In this document: in pieces, positions 44,538 to 53,852 of the stretch
Layout of the letters: every line of letters begins with the position of its first letter
Position numbering within the stretch: position 1 is the first letter of the stretch
Source: Neobacillus niacini
Lineage (GTDB): Bacteria > Bacillota > Bacilli > Bacillales > Cytobacillaceae
NCBI RefSeq assembly: GCF_023715785.1
Contig: NZ_JAMBOX010000002.1
Coordinates: 496,001-560,000 of the forward strand
DNA length: 64,000 nucleotides
Reading direction: 5' to 3'
Notes under the pieces: generated by a model
Seen by the model: the letters and a program-made list of their open reading frames with translations, nothing else
Databases searched by the model: none
Told to the model about the DNA's origin: nothing
Made by a program: the position numbers and the translations under genes

Positions 44538-45926
44538 ATGCTTAGTCGATCATTAATTGAAGACGTATTGACAGCCGCTTTATCGACGGGTGGGGATTTT
44601 TCCGAAATTTTTGTTGAGGATCGTTTCAACAATAACATCACCCTAAAAAGCGGAAATATTGAAACCGCTCTCTCGGGCCGTGATTTTGGTATCGGCATCC
44701 GGATTTTTAAAGGAATGGAGAGCGTCTACGCCTATACCACCGACTTTTCGAAAGACGGGCTTTTAAAAACTGCCAGAAATGCGGCACAGGCTATTAAAGG
44801 CACCGGCATTATCCGGCCTGCACCACTCGTTCACGAATCGTTTCCAACGCTCCACCCCATCCAAATCATGCCGCAAGAGGTTGAGAAAGCCAGAAAGATT
44901 GCTGTTATGAAAAAAGCATCCGAAACGGCCAAAGGGTATCACTCCAGTATTTCACAAGTTACCGTCCGGTTAATGGACGAAGAACAAAACGTGCTCATTG
45001 CCAATTCGGAAGGAAAATTCGTGGAAGACAAACGAGTCCGCTCCAGAATGGCAATCCAAGCTGTAGCCGTACGTGATCATAAAATGGAAACAGGCTTTTA
45101 TGGACCTGGGGCCCACCAAGGCTACGAATTTTTCGAAACCTTAAACCTTGACCATTATGCCAATGAAGCGGCAAGAATGGCCGTGACGATGCTGGACGCC
45201 AGTCCGTGCCCGAGCGGAAAATTCCCTGTCATTATCGATAACGAGTTCGGCGGCGTTATTTTTCACGAAGCTTGCGGACATGGCTTGGAAGCTACTTCCG
45301 TTGCCAAAAATACGTCCGTTTTTGCCAATCGTCTTGGCGAAAGGGTCGCACCTGAAATTGTTACATATATCGATGACGGGACACTCTTGAATGAATGGGG
45401 CTCCATCAACATTGACGATGAAGGCGAAAAGGCCCGCAAAAACGTCCTAATTGAAAATGGAATTCTTAAAGGCTATTTGATTGATAAATTTAATTCCCGC
45501 AAGATGGGAATGGAGTCGACAGGTTCCGGAAGACGGGAATCGTTCCGGTTTGCCCCGACCTCCAGAATGACTAATACGTTTATCGCGCCGGGTAAATCAA
45601 CGCCGGAAGAAATTATCGCTAATACCGAACACGGAATTTATGCGAAATATATGGGCGGCGGTCAGGTAGAGCCGGCTACAGGTGACTATAACTTTGCCAT
45701 CATGGAAGCCTATGAAGTGAAAAACGGCAAGATCGGCAAGCCGTTAAAAGGTGCCACGTTAATCGGCAACGGGCCAAAAACACTCCAGTTGGTCGATATG
45801 GTCGGAAACAATTTGGGGCATGGCGCCGGCATGTGCGGCGCCCTTAGCGGCAGCATTCCAGTGAACGTGGGACAGCCGATGATTCGTGTCAGTGAAATCA
45901 CCGTTGGCGGAACCAAGGGGGAATAA
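44538..45926 (+). CDS. tldD: TldD metalloprotease subunit
   Basis: A 462-residue subunit of the TldD/TldE heterodimeric protease, known to unfold and digest peptides in microcin B17 and CcdA processing. The zinc motif HEACGHGLEA near residue 244 is intact, followed by the expected downstream cysteine-rich GAGMCGALSGSIP. GGGGGT precedes the ATG. TldE follows after 3 bases, so both are made together. The physiological target in bacilli is unknown. Confidence 0.95.
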   Translation: MLSRSLIEDVLTAALSTGGDFSEIFVEDRFNNNITLKSGNIETALSGRDFGIGIRIFKGMESVYAYTTDFSKDGLLKTARNAAQAIKGTGIIRPAPLVHESFPTLHPIQIMPQEVEKARKIAVMKKASETAKGYHSSISQVTVRLMDEEQNVLIANSEGKFVEDKRVRSRMAIQAVAVRDHKMETGFYGPGAHQGYEFFETLNLDHYANEAARMAVTMLDASPCPSGKFPVIIDNEFGGVIFHEACGHGLEATSVAKNTSVFANRLGERVAPEIVTYIDDGTLLNEWGSINIDDEGEKARKNVLIENGILKGYLIDKFNSRKMGMESTGSGRRESFRFAPTSRMTNTFIAPGKSTPEEIIANTEHGIYAKYMGGGQVEPATGDYNFAIMEAYEVKNGKIGKPLKGATLIGNGPKTLQLVDMVGNNLGHGAGMCGALSGSIPVNVGQPMIRVSEITVGGTKGE

Positions 45927-45929
45927 TCG

Positions 45930-47273
45930 ATGAATATCCAAGAATTTCAAACGAGGCTTTTTTCAGAAGCCCAGACAAATGGTTTTTCAGATATTGAGAT
46001 TTATTTTGAAAAGAAAGAAGTCTTCGGCTGCCAAGTCCATAATGGAGATATAGAGCAGTATGAATTGGCGGAAGACGGCGGCGTGTCCTTCCGTGGCATC
46101 GTCAACGGAAAAATGGGCTATGCTTATACTGAAAAAATTGATGAAGCTTCCATCCCCTTCTTGCTTAAAAACGCGACTGAAAATGCTAGTGTGATAGATG
46201 ACGAGTATATAGAAGAAATTTTTGCCGGAAGTGACCGCTATGAACAAGGTAACTTTTTCTCGACAGAATTAAATGAAGTCAGTATCCAGGGGAAAATCCA
46301 ATTCATCAAGGATGTGGAGCGTGAGGTCCTAGCTTACGACCCGCGTATTGTTGCAACAGACTATTGTATGCTCCGGTCAGAGTCGATCACGAAAACGTTG
46401 GCAAATAATAAGGGATTGACCTTAACAGACCAAATAAATTATATGTATGCCCACCTGCTTGCGATTGCAAATAACGGCGAGGAAACCAAATCTGCCTTTG
46501 AATTTATTATGACAAGGGATTTTAATAGCTTAAATGCGAAAGAATTCGCCAAAAAAATCGCCGAAGCATCCCTTTCACAACTAGGTTCAAAAAATATCCC
46601 AAGCAAGGAATATCCGGTTTTATTGCGAAATGATGCAGCAGCCAGCTTACTTGCTGCGTTCACTGCCAATTTTTCAGCAGAAAATACCCAGGCTGGACTT
46701 TCAGCGTTAAACGATAAACTAGGGCAACAAATCGCCAACCCAAAAATTACAATTGTTGATGACCCGCTTCTAGAGGAGGGTCTGGCCAGCAGAACCTTTG
46801 ACAGCGAGGGTGTCGCGTCAAAGAAATTGACACTGGTAGAATCGGGAGTCTTGCAATCGCTGCTTCATAATCAAAAAACAGCGAAGAAGGATCAAACGAT
46901 AACGACTGGGCATGCCAAGAAGGATTCCTATAAGAGTTCAGTCAAAGTCGGTCCATCTAACCTTTATATACAGCCTGCCGCCGCTTCATTTGATGATTTA
47001 GTTGCGGCTGTGGACGAAGGAGTATTCATTACGAATCTATCAGGCTTGCATTCCGGAACAAACCAAGTGTCAGGTGACTTTTCGGTAGCAGCCAATGGAT
47101 TTTTCATCAAGGATGGAAAAGTCCAATACCCGGTAAACCTGATGACAATCGCGGGGAACTTCTATCAACTGCTTAAGGATGTACAGGAGGTTGGATCAGA
47201 CCTGATTTTCCCGCTTTCACCGATTGGTTCCCCATCGATTTTGGTTAAGTCGTTGTCTGTTACAGTAGAATAG
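45930..47273 (+). CDS. tldE: TldE/PmbA subunit
   Basis: A 447-residue partner of TldD with the same fold but no HExxxH motif, as expected for the non-catalytic subunit. NGDIEQYELAEDGGVSFRG near residue 40 and FDSEGVASKKLTLVESGVL near residue 290 are family segments. AAGGGGG lies inside the tldD end. A strong terminator follows. Confidence 0.94.
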   Translation: MNIQEFQTRLFSEAQTNGFSDIEIYFEKKEVFGCQVHNGDIEQYELAEDGGVSFRGIVNGKMGYAYTEKIDEASIPFLLKNATENASVIDDEYIEEIFAGSDRYEQGNFFSTELNEVSIQGKIQFIKDVEREVLAYDPRIVATDYCMLRSESITKTLANNKGLTLTDQINYMYAHLLAIANNGEETKSAFEFIMTRDFNSLNAKEFAKKIAEASLSQLGSKNIPSKEYPVLLRNDAAASLLAAFTANFSAENTQAGLSALNDKLGQQIANPKITIVDDPLLEEGLASRTFDSEGVASKKLTLVESGVLQSLLHNQKTAKKDQTITTGHAKKDSYKSSVKVGPSNLYIQPAAASFDDLVAAVDEGVFITNLSGLHSGTNQVSGDFSVAANGFFIKDGKVQYPVNLMTIAGNFYQLLKDVQEVGSDLIFPLSPIGSPSILVKSLSVTVE

Positions 47274-47278
47274 AACGA

Positions 47279-47313
47279 AAGCCGCCACCCCGAAAACCTA
47301 AGGGTGGCGGCTT
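47279..47313. terminator. Terminator after tldDE
   Basis: AAGCCGCCACCC and GGGTGGCGGCTT form a perfect 12-bp stem with an 11-base loop, followed by TTATT. Confidence 0.9.
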
Positions 47314-47324
47314 TTATTCTGGTG

Positions 47325-47816
47325 TTATTGTCTATAGATGATAGCAATCATCTGATCGTACGACATTCCACTATCGACAGAATATGAGCCAGGGCGCAAT
47401 TTATTTTGCAAACCTCTTGCCTCGATATCTTTAGAGAAGTTAAACGCGTTTTCAATAAAACCGGCTTGGACAAGGATTCTGCCAACATCGATATTATTCA
47501 TACCTTCAGAAACATTAATGACAATCTTGGTAACCGTATTGGCAGCCTCAGGATTTGCCGGTGGCGCTTGAGTTTTTCCTGCCTCCTCGGCATTTTTTAC
47601 ATTCGCGTCATACTCCTCTTTTGTCAGCACGACATAGCCCTTTGCTTCGAGCTCTTGTTTTGGATCCGCTGCAGAAGCTTTGGCGGGTTCAGTTGCCTTG
47701 GATTTGGATGCTGCGGCTTTCGGAGCATCACTTTTTTCACTAAAGTAAACAGCACCGCTAATCGTAGTTGCAAGCAGAAGTCCGGCCGCAAAGCTGCTTA
47801 ACAAGTTAATTCGCAT
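47325..47816 (-). CDS. MltG/YceG-like membrane-anchored protein lacking the catalytic domain
   Basis: A 163-residue protein with an N-terminal membrane segment (about residues 4-24), an Ala/Lys/Pro-rich linker and a C-terminal domain that resembles the LysM-like part of endolytic transglycosylase MltG (INVSEGMNNIDVGRILVQAG, then LRPGSYSVDSGMSYDQMI). The catalytic transglycosylase part is absent by design, since the protein ends cleanly after the domain. It might bind peptidoglycan. I chose the ATG at 47,816, 9 bases after AAAGGAGAA. It overlaps the end of the upstream gene. Confidence 0.75.
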   Translation of the reverse strand: MRINLLSSFAAGLLLATTISGAVYFSEKSDAPKAAASKSKATEPAKASAADPKQELEAKGYVVLTKEEYDANVKNAEEAGKTQAPPANPEAANTVTKIVINVSEGMNNIDVGRILVQAGFIENAFNFSKDIEARGLQNKLRPGSYSVDSGMSYDQMIAIIYRQ

Positions 47817-48189
47817 TTGCAACCATTCTCCTTTCTTCCTTCACCTTTTGGTAAGGTGCAAGCAACTGTTCAATTTCGGCTTCTGAGACGCCTTTTTTCT
47901 CGGCAATGCTCGCGATGGAATAGTTGCGTTTATATAAATCTAGCACTTCACGTTTAAATACGATTTCATCAGCAGAAAATGGTATGCCTGCTTCTGTCAC
48001 GACCACTTCCATGTCAAGCTCCATATTCCGCAGTGAATCCTGTAGTGCATGGATTTCTTTCATTGTTTCAATATGCACCATATCAATTTGGCTATGTTCT
48101 GCCTTCGCAGCGCGATTGGATTTTAATATTGAAAAAACGAGCAATAACGCTGACACCGCAAACAAGCCTGCTAAAGTCCATTGCATCAT
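47806..48189 (-). CDS. Hypothetical membrane-anchored coiled-coil protein
   Basis: A 127-residue protein with one N-terminal transmembrane helix (about residues 4-22), then a charged coiled-coil (MVHIETMKEIHALQDSLRNMELDMEVV), then a helix-turn-helix-like C-terminal part (YSIASIAEKKGVSEAEIEQLL). The last part resembles a DNA-binding fold facing the cytoplasm, but that is only a likeness. GGAGGAATATAATC precedes the ATG. The end overlaps the MltG-like gene by 11 bases, so they are translated together and may work as a pair. Confidence 0.75.
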   Translation of the reverse strand: MMQWTLAGLFAVSALLLVFSILKSNRAAKAEHSQIDMVHIETMKEIHALQDSLRNMELDMEVVVTEAGIPFSADEIVFKREVLDLYKRNYSIASIAEKKGVSEAEIEQLLAPYQKVKEERRMVANAN

Positions 48190-48333
48190 GATTATATTCC
48201 TCCTTCCTTTCTCACAAGTTTATATTATACAACCAAACTTGTTTTTTTTCGAATGTTATCTAAAAAACACGAAAAAAGTCGGAGGAGTTTGACAGAATAT
48301 TGTCGGAAAAGAGACTAATTTTTAAAAAAAGTT

Positions 48334-48370
48334 GCCGTGTGAGGTGAATTCCTTTATCACCTCGCACGGC
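48334..48370 (-). terminator. Terminator after deoD
   Basis: GCCGTGTGAGGTGA and TCACCTCGCACGGC form a 14-bp stem with one T-G mismatch, followed on the reverse strand by an AAC then T-run. Confidence 0.88.
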
Positions 48371-48376
48371 ATACTT

Positions 48377-49096
48377 TTAAGCCAACTCAAGCGCGACTTC
48401 CATCATGTTGGTGAACGCTTGCTGTCTTTCCTCTGGTGTAGTTTGTTCATTGCGAATAATATGGTCGCTGACGGTTAAGATCGTTAATGCGTTTACCCCT
48501 GCATAGGCAGCGTTCATATAAAGCCCGGCCGTTTCCATTTCCACACAAAGAATCCCCATCTTCTGCCACTTTTCAATAGCAGTTGGATCGGCGTTATAAA
48601 AAATATCGCTCGTCAGTACATTGCCCACGTGGACAGGAAACCCTTTCTGGTCTGCTGCCTTTTTCGCTTTTTCAAGAAGCTCGAACGAAGCAATGTTAGC
48701 AAATTCGCCTGGCAGATTGTACTGGTGCACATAACGGGAGTCAGTGGAAGCTCCCATGGCAAACACCAAATCATATAAATTCATATGGTCTTGTATCGCC
48801 CCGCAAGTACCAATCCGAATCAGATTTTTTACGCCAAACACATGAATCAGTTCCCAGGAATACAGACTCATGCTTGGCATGCCCATGCCTGTCCCCATTA
48901 CCGACACTTTCTTTCCCTTATATGTCCCGGTAAAGCCGAACATGTTGCGGACTGAATTAAATTGCTGGGCGTTTTCCAAATAGGTCTCGGCTATAAATTT
49001 GGCCCGAAGCGGGTCGCCAGGCAGCAAAATCGTTTCAGCAATTTCTACTCCATTCGGTTTAATATGTGGTGTTTCTTTTTGTCCATTTCCAATCAT
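48377..49096 (-). CDS. deoD: Purine nucleoside phosphorylase, DeoD type
   Basis: A 239-residue hexameric-type phosphorylase splitting purine nucleosides with phosphate. AETILLPGDPLRAKFIAE is the N-terminal phosphate loop, NLIRIGTCGAI the core and VEMETAGLY the base/ribose site, with ILTVSDHI containing the catalytic Asp. It differs noticeably from the main Bacillus DeoD in the middle (for example QYNLPGEFANIASF), so it may be a second paralogue. I chose the ATG at 49,096, 8 bases after AGGAG. Confidence 0.93.
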   Translation of the reverse strand: MIGNGQKETPHIKPNGVEIAETILLPGDPLRAKFIAETYLENAQQFNSVRNMFGFTGTYKGKKVSVMGTGMGMPSMSLYSWELIHVFGVKNLIRIGTCGAIQDHMNLYDLVFAMGASTDSRYVHQYNLPGEFANIASFELLEKAKKAADQKGFPVHVGNVLTSDIFYNADPTAIEKWQKMGILCVEMETAGLYMNAAYAGVNALTILTVSDHIIRNEQTTPEERQQAFTNMMEVALELA

Positions 49097-49240
49097 AAGT
49101 AACGCTCCTATCAATTTTGTTTGTCATATTTCTATGGCTAGTTTTCCTTATGTAAAAACATTCATTCAACATTATACCTAGTCTTTTCCAATATTTCGAG
49201 GATTATAGCACTTTAGATTCATGCTGCCTTAAATAAAAAA

Positions 49241-49274
49241 AGAAAGCAGGATTTCTTTTTGAATCCGGCCTTCT
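49241..49274 (-). terminator. Terminator after the class V aminotransferase gene
   Basis: AGAAAG-AGGATTT and GAATCC-GGCCTTCT pair imperfectly around a T-run loop. On the reverse strand the stem is followed by seven T. Confidence 0.6.
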
Positions 49275-49291
49275 ACATGCATCCGATTTAA

Positions 49292-50536
49292 TTAGAATGT
49301 CTTTACGGTAACCTGTGTCCGAACATAGGACTGAATTGCCCCAATCACCTGATCAATTTCGGCTTCAGTGTTATAAGGCGCAAGTCCGGCGCGAATCCAT
49401 CCACCTGTGACATTGATTCCGAGTTTATCAGCAAGGGTCGATGCATAGAAATCCCCGCTTGCGATAAAAATAGCGTGGTTTTCTGCAAGGTAATGGCATA
49501 CTTTAACCGGATCAGTACCTTTAATCGTAAAGGCAATCGTGGGTGTTTTGGCAACGGAATCAGGCGCTTGATATAAAGTGATTTCCGGAATACTCTTTAG
49601 AGCGGCCCTTAGCTTTTCAGCAAGACGATTCTCATATTCTTCAATTCTACTAAAAGCATTTTCAATTTTTTCTCTTCTTGTCGATCCTTCGCCTAGGCTG
49701 GCAATAAAATTCACTACTGCGTCCATCGCAGCAATCGCTTCATGGTTTTGGGTACCGGTTTCCAATTTGTCAGGATAATACTGCGGTGCCGGCTGCAGCT
49801 TATACACAGCAAGTTTTTCAAACACATTGTCTTTTATCACTGCCATCCCTAGGTGTGGCCCGAAAAACTTATAGGCCGAGCAAAATAGGAGGTCAGCACC
49901 CATTTTCTTAAAGTTAACCGGAAAATGCGGAGCAGCATGAACAGCATCCACAGCTAGTAAGGCCCCCACCTCATGGGCGCGTTTTGCAATTAAGTCTATA
50001 TCAGTAATCGTGCCAACCGCATTTGAAGCAAGAGAAACGGCTACCAGTTTCGTATTCTCATCAATGAGTTCTTGTAGTTTTGACAGATCCAATGTTAAGG
50101 TCTCGACATCAACAGGAATAAAACGAACTTCTGTATTCGAATCCTGTGCAGCGGTAGCCCATGAGTCGACATTGGAACGGTGGTCGATTTCGGTGACGAC
50201 AATATTATCCGTTCCAGTCCAAGTTTTACTCAAAGCGCGAGCTACAGGAAACATTAACGAAGTGGAATTTTGTCCAAATGCCACTTCGGTTGGCTTGGCA
50301 CCGACTAGATCTGCAATTGCTTTTCTAGCTGTTTCAATATGCTGCTCGGTCTCCTTGCTAGTTGGAAATTCACCATGAAGATTCGCACCGCCTCGGGACA
50401 TATAACTTACCATCGCATCAATAGCTGGCTTTAGTACTTGTGAACCCCCTGGTCCATCCATATAAATAGCTGGTTTCTCCCGATATGTACGTGTTAACGC
50501 TGGAAATTGCTGACGGATTTGTTCAATTGGAAACAT
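49292..50536 (-). CDS. Cysteine desulfurase-like class V aminotransferase
   Basis: A 414-residue PLP enzyme of the class V fold. The start FPALTRTYREKPAIYMDGPGG, then EVAFGQNSTSLMFPVARAL, then LLAVDAVHAAPH and the PLP lysine in FCSAYKFFGPHLG define it. The active-site cysteine loop of true desulfurases is replaced here by IASGDFYAS, so sulfur transfer by the usual route is unlikely. Bacterial relatives are annotated as cysteine desulfurase-like proteins without a known reaction. GGAGGGGAATC precedes the ATG. Confidence 0.87.
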   Translation of the reverse strand: MFPIEQIRQQFPALTRTYREKPAIYMDGPGGSQVLKPAIDAMVSYMSRGGANLHGEFPTSKETEQHIETARKAIADLVGAKPTEVAFGQNSTSLMFPVARALSKTWTGTDNIVVTEIDHRSNVDSWATAAQDSNTEVRFIPVDVETLTLDLSKLQELIDENTKLVAVSLASNAVGTITDIDLIAKRAHEVGALLAVDAVHAAPHFPVNFKKMGADLLFCSAYKFFGPHLGMAVIKDNVFEKLAVYKLQPAPQYYPDKLETGTQNHEAIAAMDAVVNFIASLGEGSTRREKIENAFSRIEEYENRLAEKLRAALKSIPEITLYQAPDSVAKTPTIAFTIKGTDPVKVCHYLAENHAIFIASGDFYASTLADKLGINVTGGWIRAGLAPYNTEAEIDQVIGAIQSYVRTQVTVKTF

Positions 50537-50690
50537 GATTCCCCTCCTAAAGGTTATTCAGGTAACCATATTCGCTAAATCAATAGCGAGTTCCTGCAAT
50601 TTTCCGAAAAAAGAGCAAACAGTTTATGTGACATAAAGTATTACAAAAAAATAGCCTTAATATACAAGCTTGTATATTAAAGCAAATTTT

Positions 50691-51725
50691 TTAGTGCTTA
50701 CTTAGCAGAGTCAAATTCTCAATCACTATTTGTTCATTTTCCTTAGCGTCTTCCAGGTGAAAGGCATGGGAGGATTTTTTTGACCAATGTAGTTTTTTAA
50801 GTGGCGCCTCCAACTGGTCGAAATACTTTTGAACCAATTCAGCCCAGACATGTGTCTCCTTTTCTCCATGAATGAAAAAGACCGGAATTTCAAGCTTTGG
50901 AACTTCGGAAAAGAAATCAAAGGTGTTCAAGTCATCAATCATCTGGTCTGAATAGGACAATTTAAAGCCTGAAACCAAAGCATGATAGACATCTTTTAAC
51001 GAGTAATCTGGAGAACCGAGCATAATTTGCGCAGCTTTGGCATAGCTTGCCGACCCTTTATCCCCGGCTTCATAAACCATCGATTTGTATTTGAGCAGCC
51101 ATTTTCTCATAAGCCCCCACTGTTTGAAGCTTTCTAAGTATGGCGGTTCCCCCACTTCCGTTAATTCCCTGATTGCTTTTTGATTGTTAGTTTCCTTCGC
51201 CTTTTCCAGCAACCATTGATAACAAAGTTTGTCATTTTCCACCCAATTAGTTATTTGTGAAAAAGCAGTATAGGAGTACAGCTTTTCTGGGATTTGTTTG
51301 GCGAGCGAAAGCCCGATCACCGTCCCCCAGGAATGGGCCACAAGGTGCAGCTTAGGCTGGTTAAACCGTTGTAACAGATAATCAATCACTTCGTTTGCAT
51401 CACTAATAAATTGGTTTAGATGCATTGTTTCTTTCGAAATATGTTTTGAAAAAGATTTACCTGTACCGCGCTGGTCCCAAAAAACAAGGGTGAAATGCTT
51501 GACCAGTTGTTTTGTACAGGTGACTAACGCATAATCTCTTCCACGGCTTGAAACACCTGGAACGGGCATACTTGGCCCGCCATGGAGCATGAAAAGAATC
51601 GGGTTTGCAGGGTCTTCTGTTTGAATGAGGATGGATTGACTAACGCCGCCAATCATAATAGATTCAATGGCACTAATCCCCTTATTGGATATCGTAAAAT
51701 CCGCTTTCTTCGATAACAGTTTCAT
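50691..51725 (-). CDS. Alpha/beta hydrolase (proline iminopeptidase-like)
   Basis: A 344-residue cytoplasmic hydrolase. FMLHGGPSMPVPG is the oxyanion-hole region, VFWDQRGTGKSF the family DQRG motif, LVAHSWGTVIGL the nucleophile elbow with Ser, and SSHAFHLED the histidine. These match S33-type proline iminopeptidase relatives, though true substrate is unknown. The upstream ribosome site is weak. Confidence 0.88.
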   Translation of the reverse strand: MKLLSKKADFTISNKGISAIESIMIGGVSQSILIQTEDPANPILFMLHGGPSMPVPGVSSRGRDYALVTCTKQLVKHFTLVFWDQRGTGKSFSKHISKETMHLNQFISDANEVIDYLLQRFNQPKLHLVAHSWGTVIGLSLAKQIPEKLYSYTAFSQITNWVENDKLCYQWLLEKAKETNNQKAIRELTEVGEPPYLESFKQWGLMRKWLLKYKSMVYEAGDKGSASYAKAAQIMLGSPDYSLKDVYHALVSGFKLSYSDQMIDDLNTFDFFSEVPKLEIPVFFIHGEKETHVWAELVQKYFDQLEAPLKKLHWSKKSSHAFHLEDAKENEQIVIENLTLLSKH

Positions 51726-51797
51726 CTATTCATACACTCACTTCTTCATGTAATTTTTTAAAAAAACATTCGGCAAAAATCTGGTGGTGCTTGTGGG

Positions 51798-53099
51798 TCA
51801 CAAATGTTTACCTCGTGACCAAATCACGACCGGAATCAACAATAGCGCAAGGAAACCGCCGGCAAGCGAAAGTGTCGCATAGCTGGATTGAGCGACGACC
51901 ATCCCAGATAGCACTCCTCCGGAGGCACCGGCCAAAGCAATCAAAACATCGACGGTTCCCTGTGTTTTAGCGCGGGTTTTTGGATGTGTCGCGTCCACGA
52001 TGAGTGCTGTGCCGCTAATAAGGCCAAAGTTCCAACCAAGACCAAGGAGAGCGAGCGCGATGATGATCCCAAATAAAGAAGAACCAGGTGCAAAAGCTGC
52101 CAGCAAACCGGCTGCCAACAGAGTCGCTCCGGAGGCCATGGCCATTTTCATTCGTCCAAACTTATCGACAAGAACACCGGTTATCAATGACGGCAAGAAC
52201 ATCGCAGCAATGTGAATGCCAATGACAAGTCCAACGGCACTCAATCCATGGCCATGGTGCCCCATGTACACGGGTGTCATCGTCATGACCGCGACCATGA
52301 CAATCTGTGTTAGGACCATGATTGTGGCACCGACCACGACCTCACGATTATTTTTTATAAGGGAGACTGGAGTTTCCAGCGTTAAAGACTCCGTCTTGTG
52401 TCTTTTTGCCGCTATAAGGTTTGCAACCTTTAGCGGGTCTGGACGCAAAAATAGTGCCAGAACTAATCCGGCAAGGAGATAGGCAGCTGCTGAGAGAATG
52501 AATGGTCCGGCCAATGGCGGAACACCAATAGAACCGGCAAATCGACCCATGACACCGACCAAGTTGGGCCCAGCCACAGCACCGAATGTTGTTGCAACCA
52601 TCGCAATGCTCACCGCTCTTGCCCGCTGTGTCGAGCTTGCCAAATCCGTCCCGGCGTAACGCGTTTGCAGATTGGTGGCAGCACCGGAACCATAGATTAA
52701 TAGAGATGCAAAAAATAGAAAGATATTATTAAAAATTGCCGCAAGAACCACCCCAATTGCGCCAATGCCCCCAACCAGAAAACCTGTCCCGAGGCCAAAC
52801 CTTCGACCAAACCGTTGTGAACCTCGTCCTACAAACAACGCGGCCCCTGCTGACCCCAGAGTGAAAACTGCAGTGGGCAACCCTGCAAGCACATCTGTCC
52901 CTAGCATGTCTTGTGCAATGAGCGCCCCGACGGTCACCCCTGCTGCAAGACCGGCACCGCCAAAAATTTGCGCAGTCACGACCACGGCCAACGTCCGCTT
53001 GTATAACTGTTGCTGCTTTTCCGGCGAGTCTATGTAACTATGTAATGAATCCCGCTGCAATTCCAATGCCTGTGAATCATCTGATTTCGGTGTAACCAC
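51798..53099 (-). CDS. MFS transporter (12-TM)
   Basis: A 433-residue major-facilitator permease with about 12 hydrophobic segments. After segment 2, GRGSQRFGRRFGLG corresponds to the family's conserved loop, and GVLVDKFGRMKMA to its second-half copy. The N-terminus carries about 35 polar residues. Likely a drug or metabolite exporter, substrate unknown. It starts with GTG (GTG GTT ACA) behind GGCGGGG. Confidence 0.88.
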   Translation of the reverse strand: MVTPKSDDSQALELQRDSLHSYIDSPEKQQQLYKRTLAVVVTAQIFGGAGLAAGVTVGALIAQDMLGTDVLAGLPTAVFTLGSAGAALFVGRGSQRFGRRFGLGTGFLVGGIGAIGVVLAAIFNNIFLFFASLLIYGSGAATNLQTRYAGTDLASSTQRARAVSIAMVATTFGAVAGPNLVGVMGRFAGSIGVPPLAGPFILSAAAYLLAGLVLALFLRPDPLKVANLIAAKRHKTESLTLETPVSLIKNNREVVVGATIMVLTQIVMVAVMTMTPVYMGHHGHGLSAVGLVIGIHIAAMFLPSLITGVLVDKFGRMKMAMASGATLLAAGLLAAFAPGSSLFGIIIALALLGLGWNFGLISGTALIVDATHPKTRAKTQGTVDVLIALAGASGGVLSGMVVAQSSYATLSLAGGFLALLLIPVVIWSRGKHL

Positions 53100-53131
53100 C
53101 TGGTCCCCGCCTCTCTACCGCTTTTTAAAAA

Positions 53132-53695
53132 TTAATCCATTTTAGATTCACTCACCACACCGTTTTGCTCCATTAATGTTGTAATTTTATCAAGCTGTCC
53201 GGCTGTCGCAACCACTAAGTATTGCGGTTGGAACCATGTCCGTTTTAGCTTGATTGTTAACTTATAGGCGTTGTTAACCTTTGGATCCAGTCCATATAAA
53301 TCATGCCAGCGGACAATTTGTTCAGTCTGATAATGTTTTATTTGATGGTAAGATACAAACTTTCCATTCAGAATGATTCCCTTTGGTAAAATAAACAGGC
53401 TTCCTCGATGGCGGACTCCATTGATAATGGCGAAAAATATATATGCCATACTTAAATACGGCGATGTGAAGATATCAGTGGTAACGACCACCAACAATAG
53501 AACCGATAACAACACCAAGGCGGCAAGCGTTCCCCATTTGACATACCGGTAGGATTTAGAGGTTTTTGAAAGTGGCTCCATCGGTTTCCACTCAACGGGA
53601 ACGATAATCTCGGCAAATTCACTTTCATGGATCGGATAAAGTGCACTGTTCGCTTGTTCGGCCGCTTTTTTCAAATTTAATAGATTTCTAAGCAA
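53132..53695 (-). CDS. Hypothetical membrane protein with PH-like domain
   Basis: A protein of 187 residues from a TTG start at 53,695 (10 bases after GGAGG). It has a pair of hydrophobic segments in the middle (about residues 55-90) and a C-terminal beta-rich part (LFILPKGIILNGKFVSYHQI, then YKLTIKLKRTW) that looks like a bacterial PH-type domain. The open frame continues 17 codons upstream as a hydrophobic helix and reaches a stop before any ATG, GTG or TTG, with AAAGGGTGA 6 bases before an ATT at 53,746. So the true N-terminus may be a further membrane helix. No family recognised. Confidence 0.65.
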   Translation of the reverse strand: MLRNLLNLKKAAEQANSALYPIHESEFAEIIVPVEWKPMEPLSKTSKSYRYVKWGTLAALVLLSVLLLVVVTTDIFTSPYLSMAYIFFAIINGVRHRGSLFILPKGIILNGKFVSYHQIKHYQTEQIVRWHDLYGLDPKVNNAYKLTIKLKRTWFQPQYLVVATAGQLDKITTLMEQNGVVSESKMD

Positions 53696-53852
53696 ATAAT
53701 AAATGCCTCCAATAAATAGAAAGCTAAATATGATGTCTTCAATAATAAGTCTTCACCCTTTCTGGTTGAGCTTTCAATTAAGCAGATTACTTTCATTTTC
53801 ATTGAAATTTCCATTGCTGTCAAACCCTTCCTATAAATATTGGAAGAAGGCC

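Noticed and set aside
49292..50536. Naming the class V aminotransferase SufS or kynureninase
   Set aside because: No catalytic cysteine loop for SufS and no kynurenine-pathway genes nearby.
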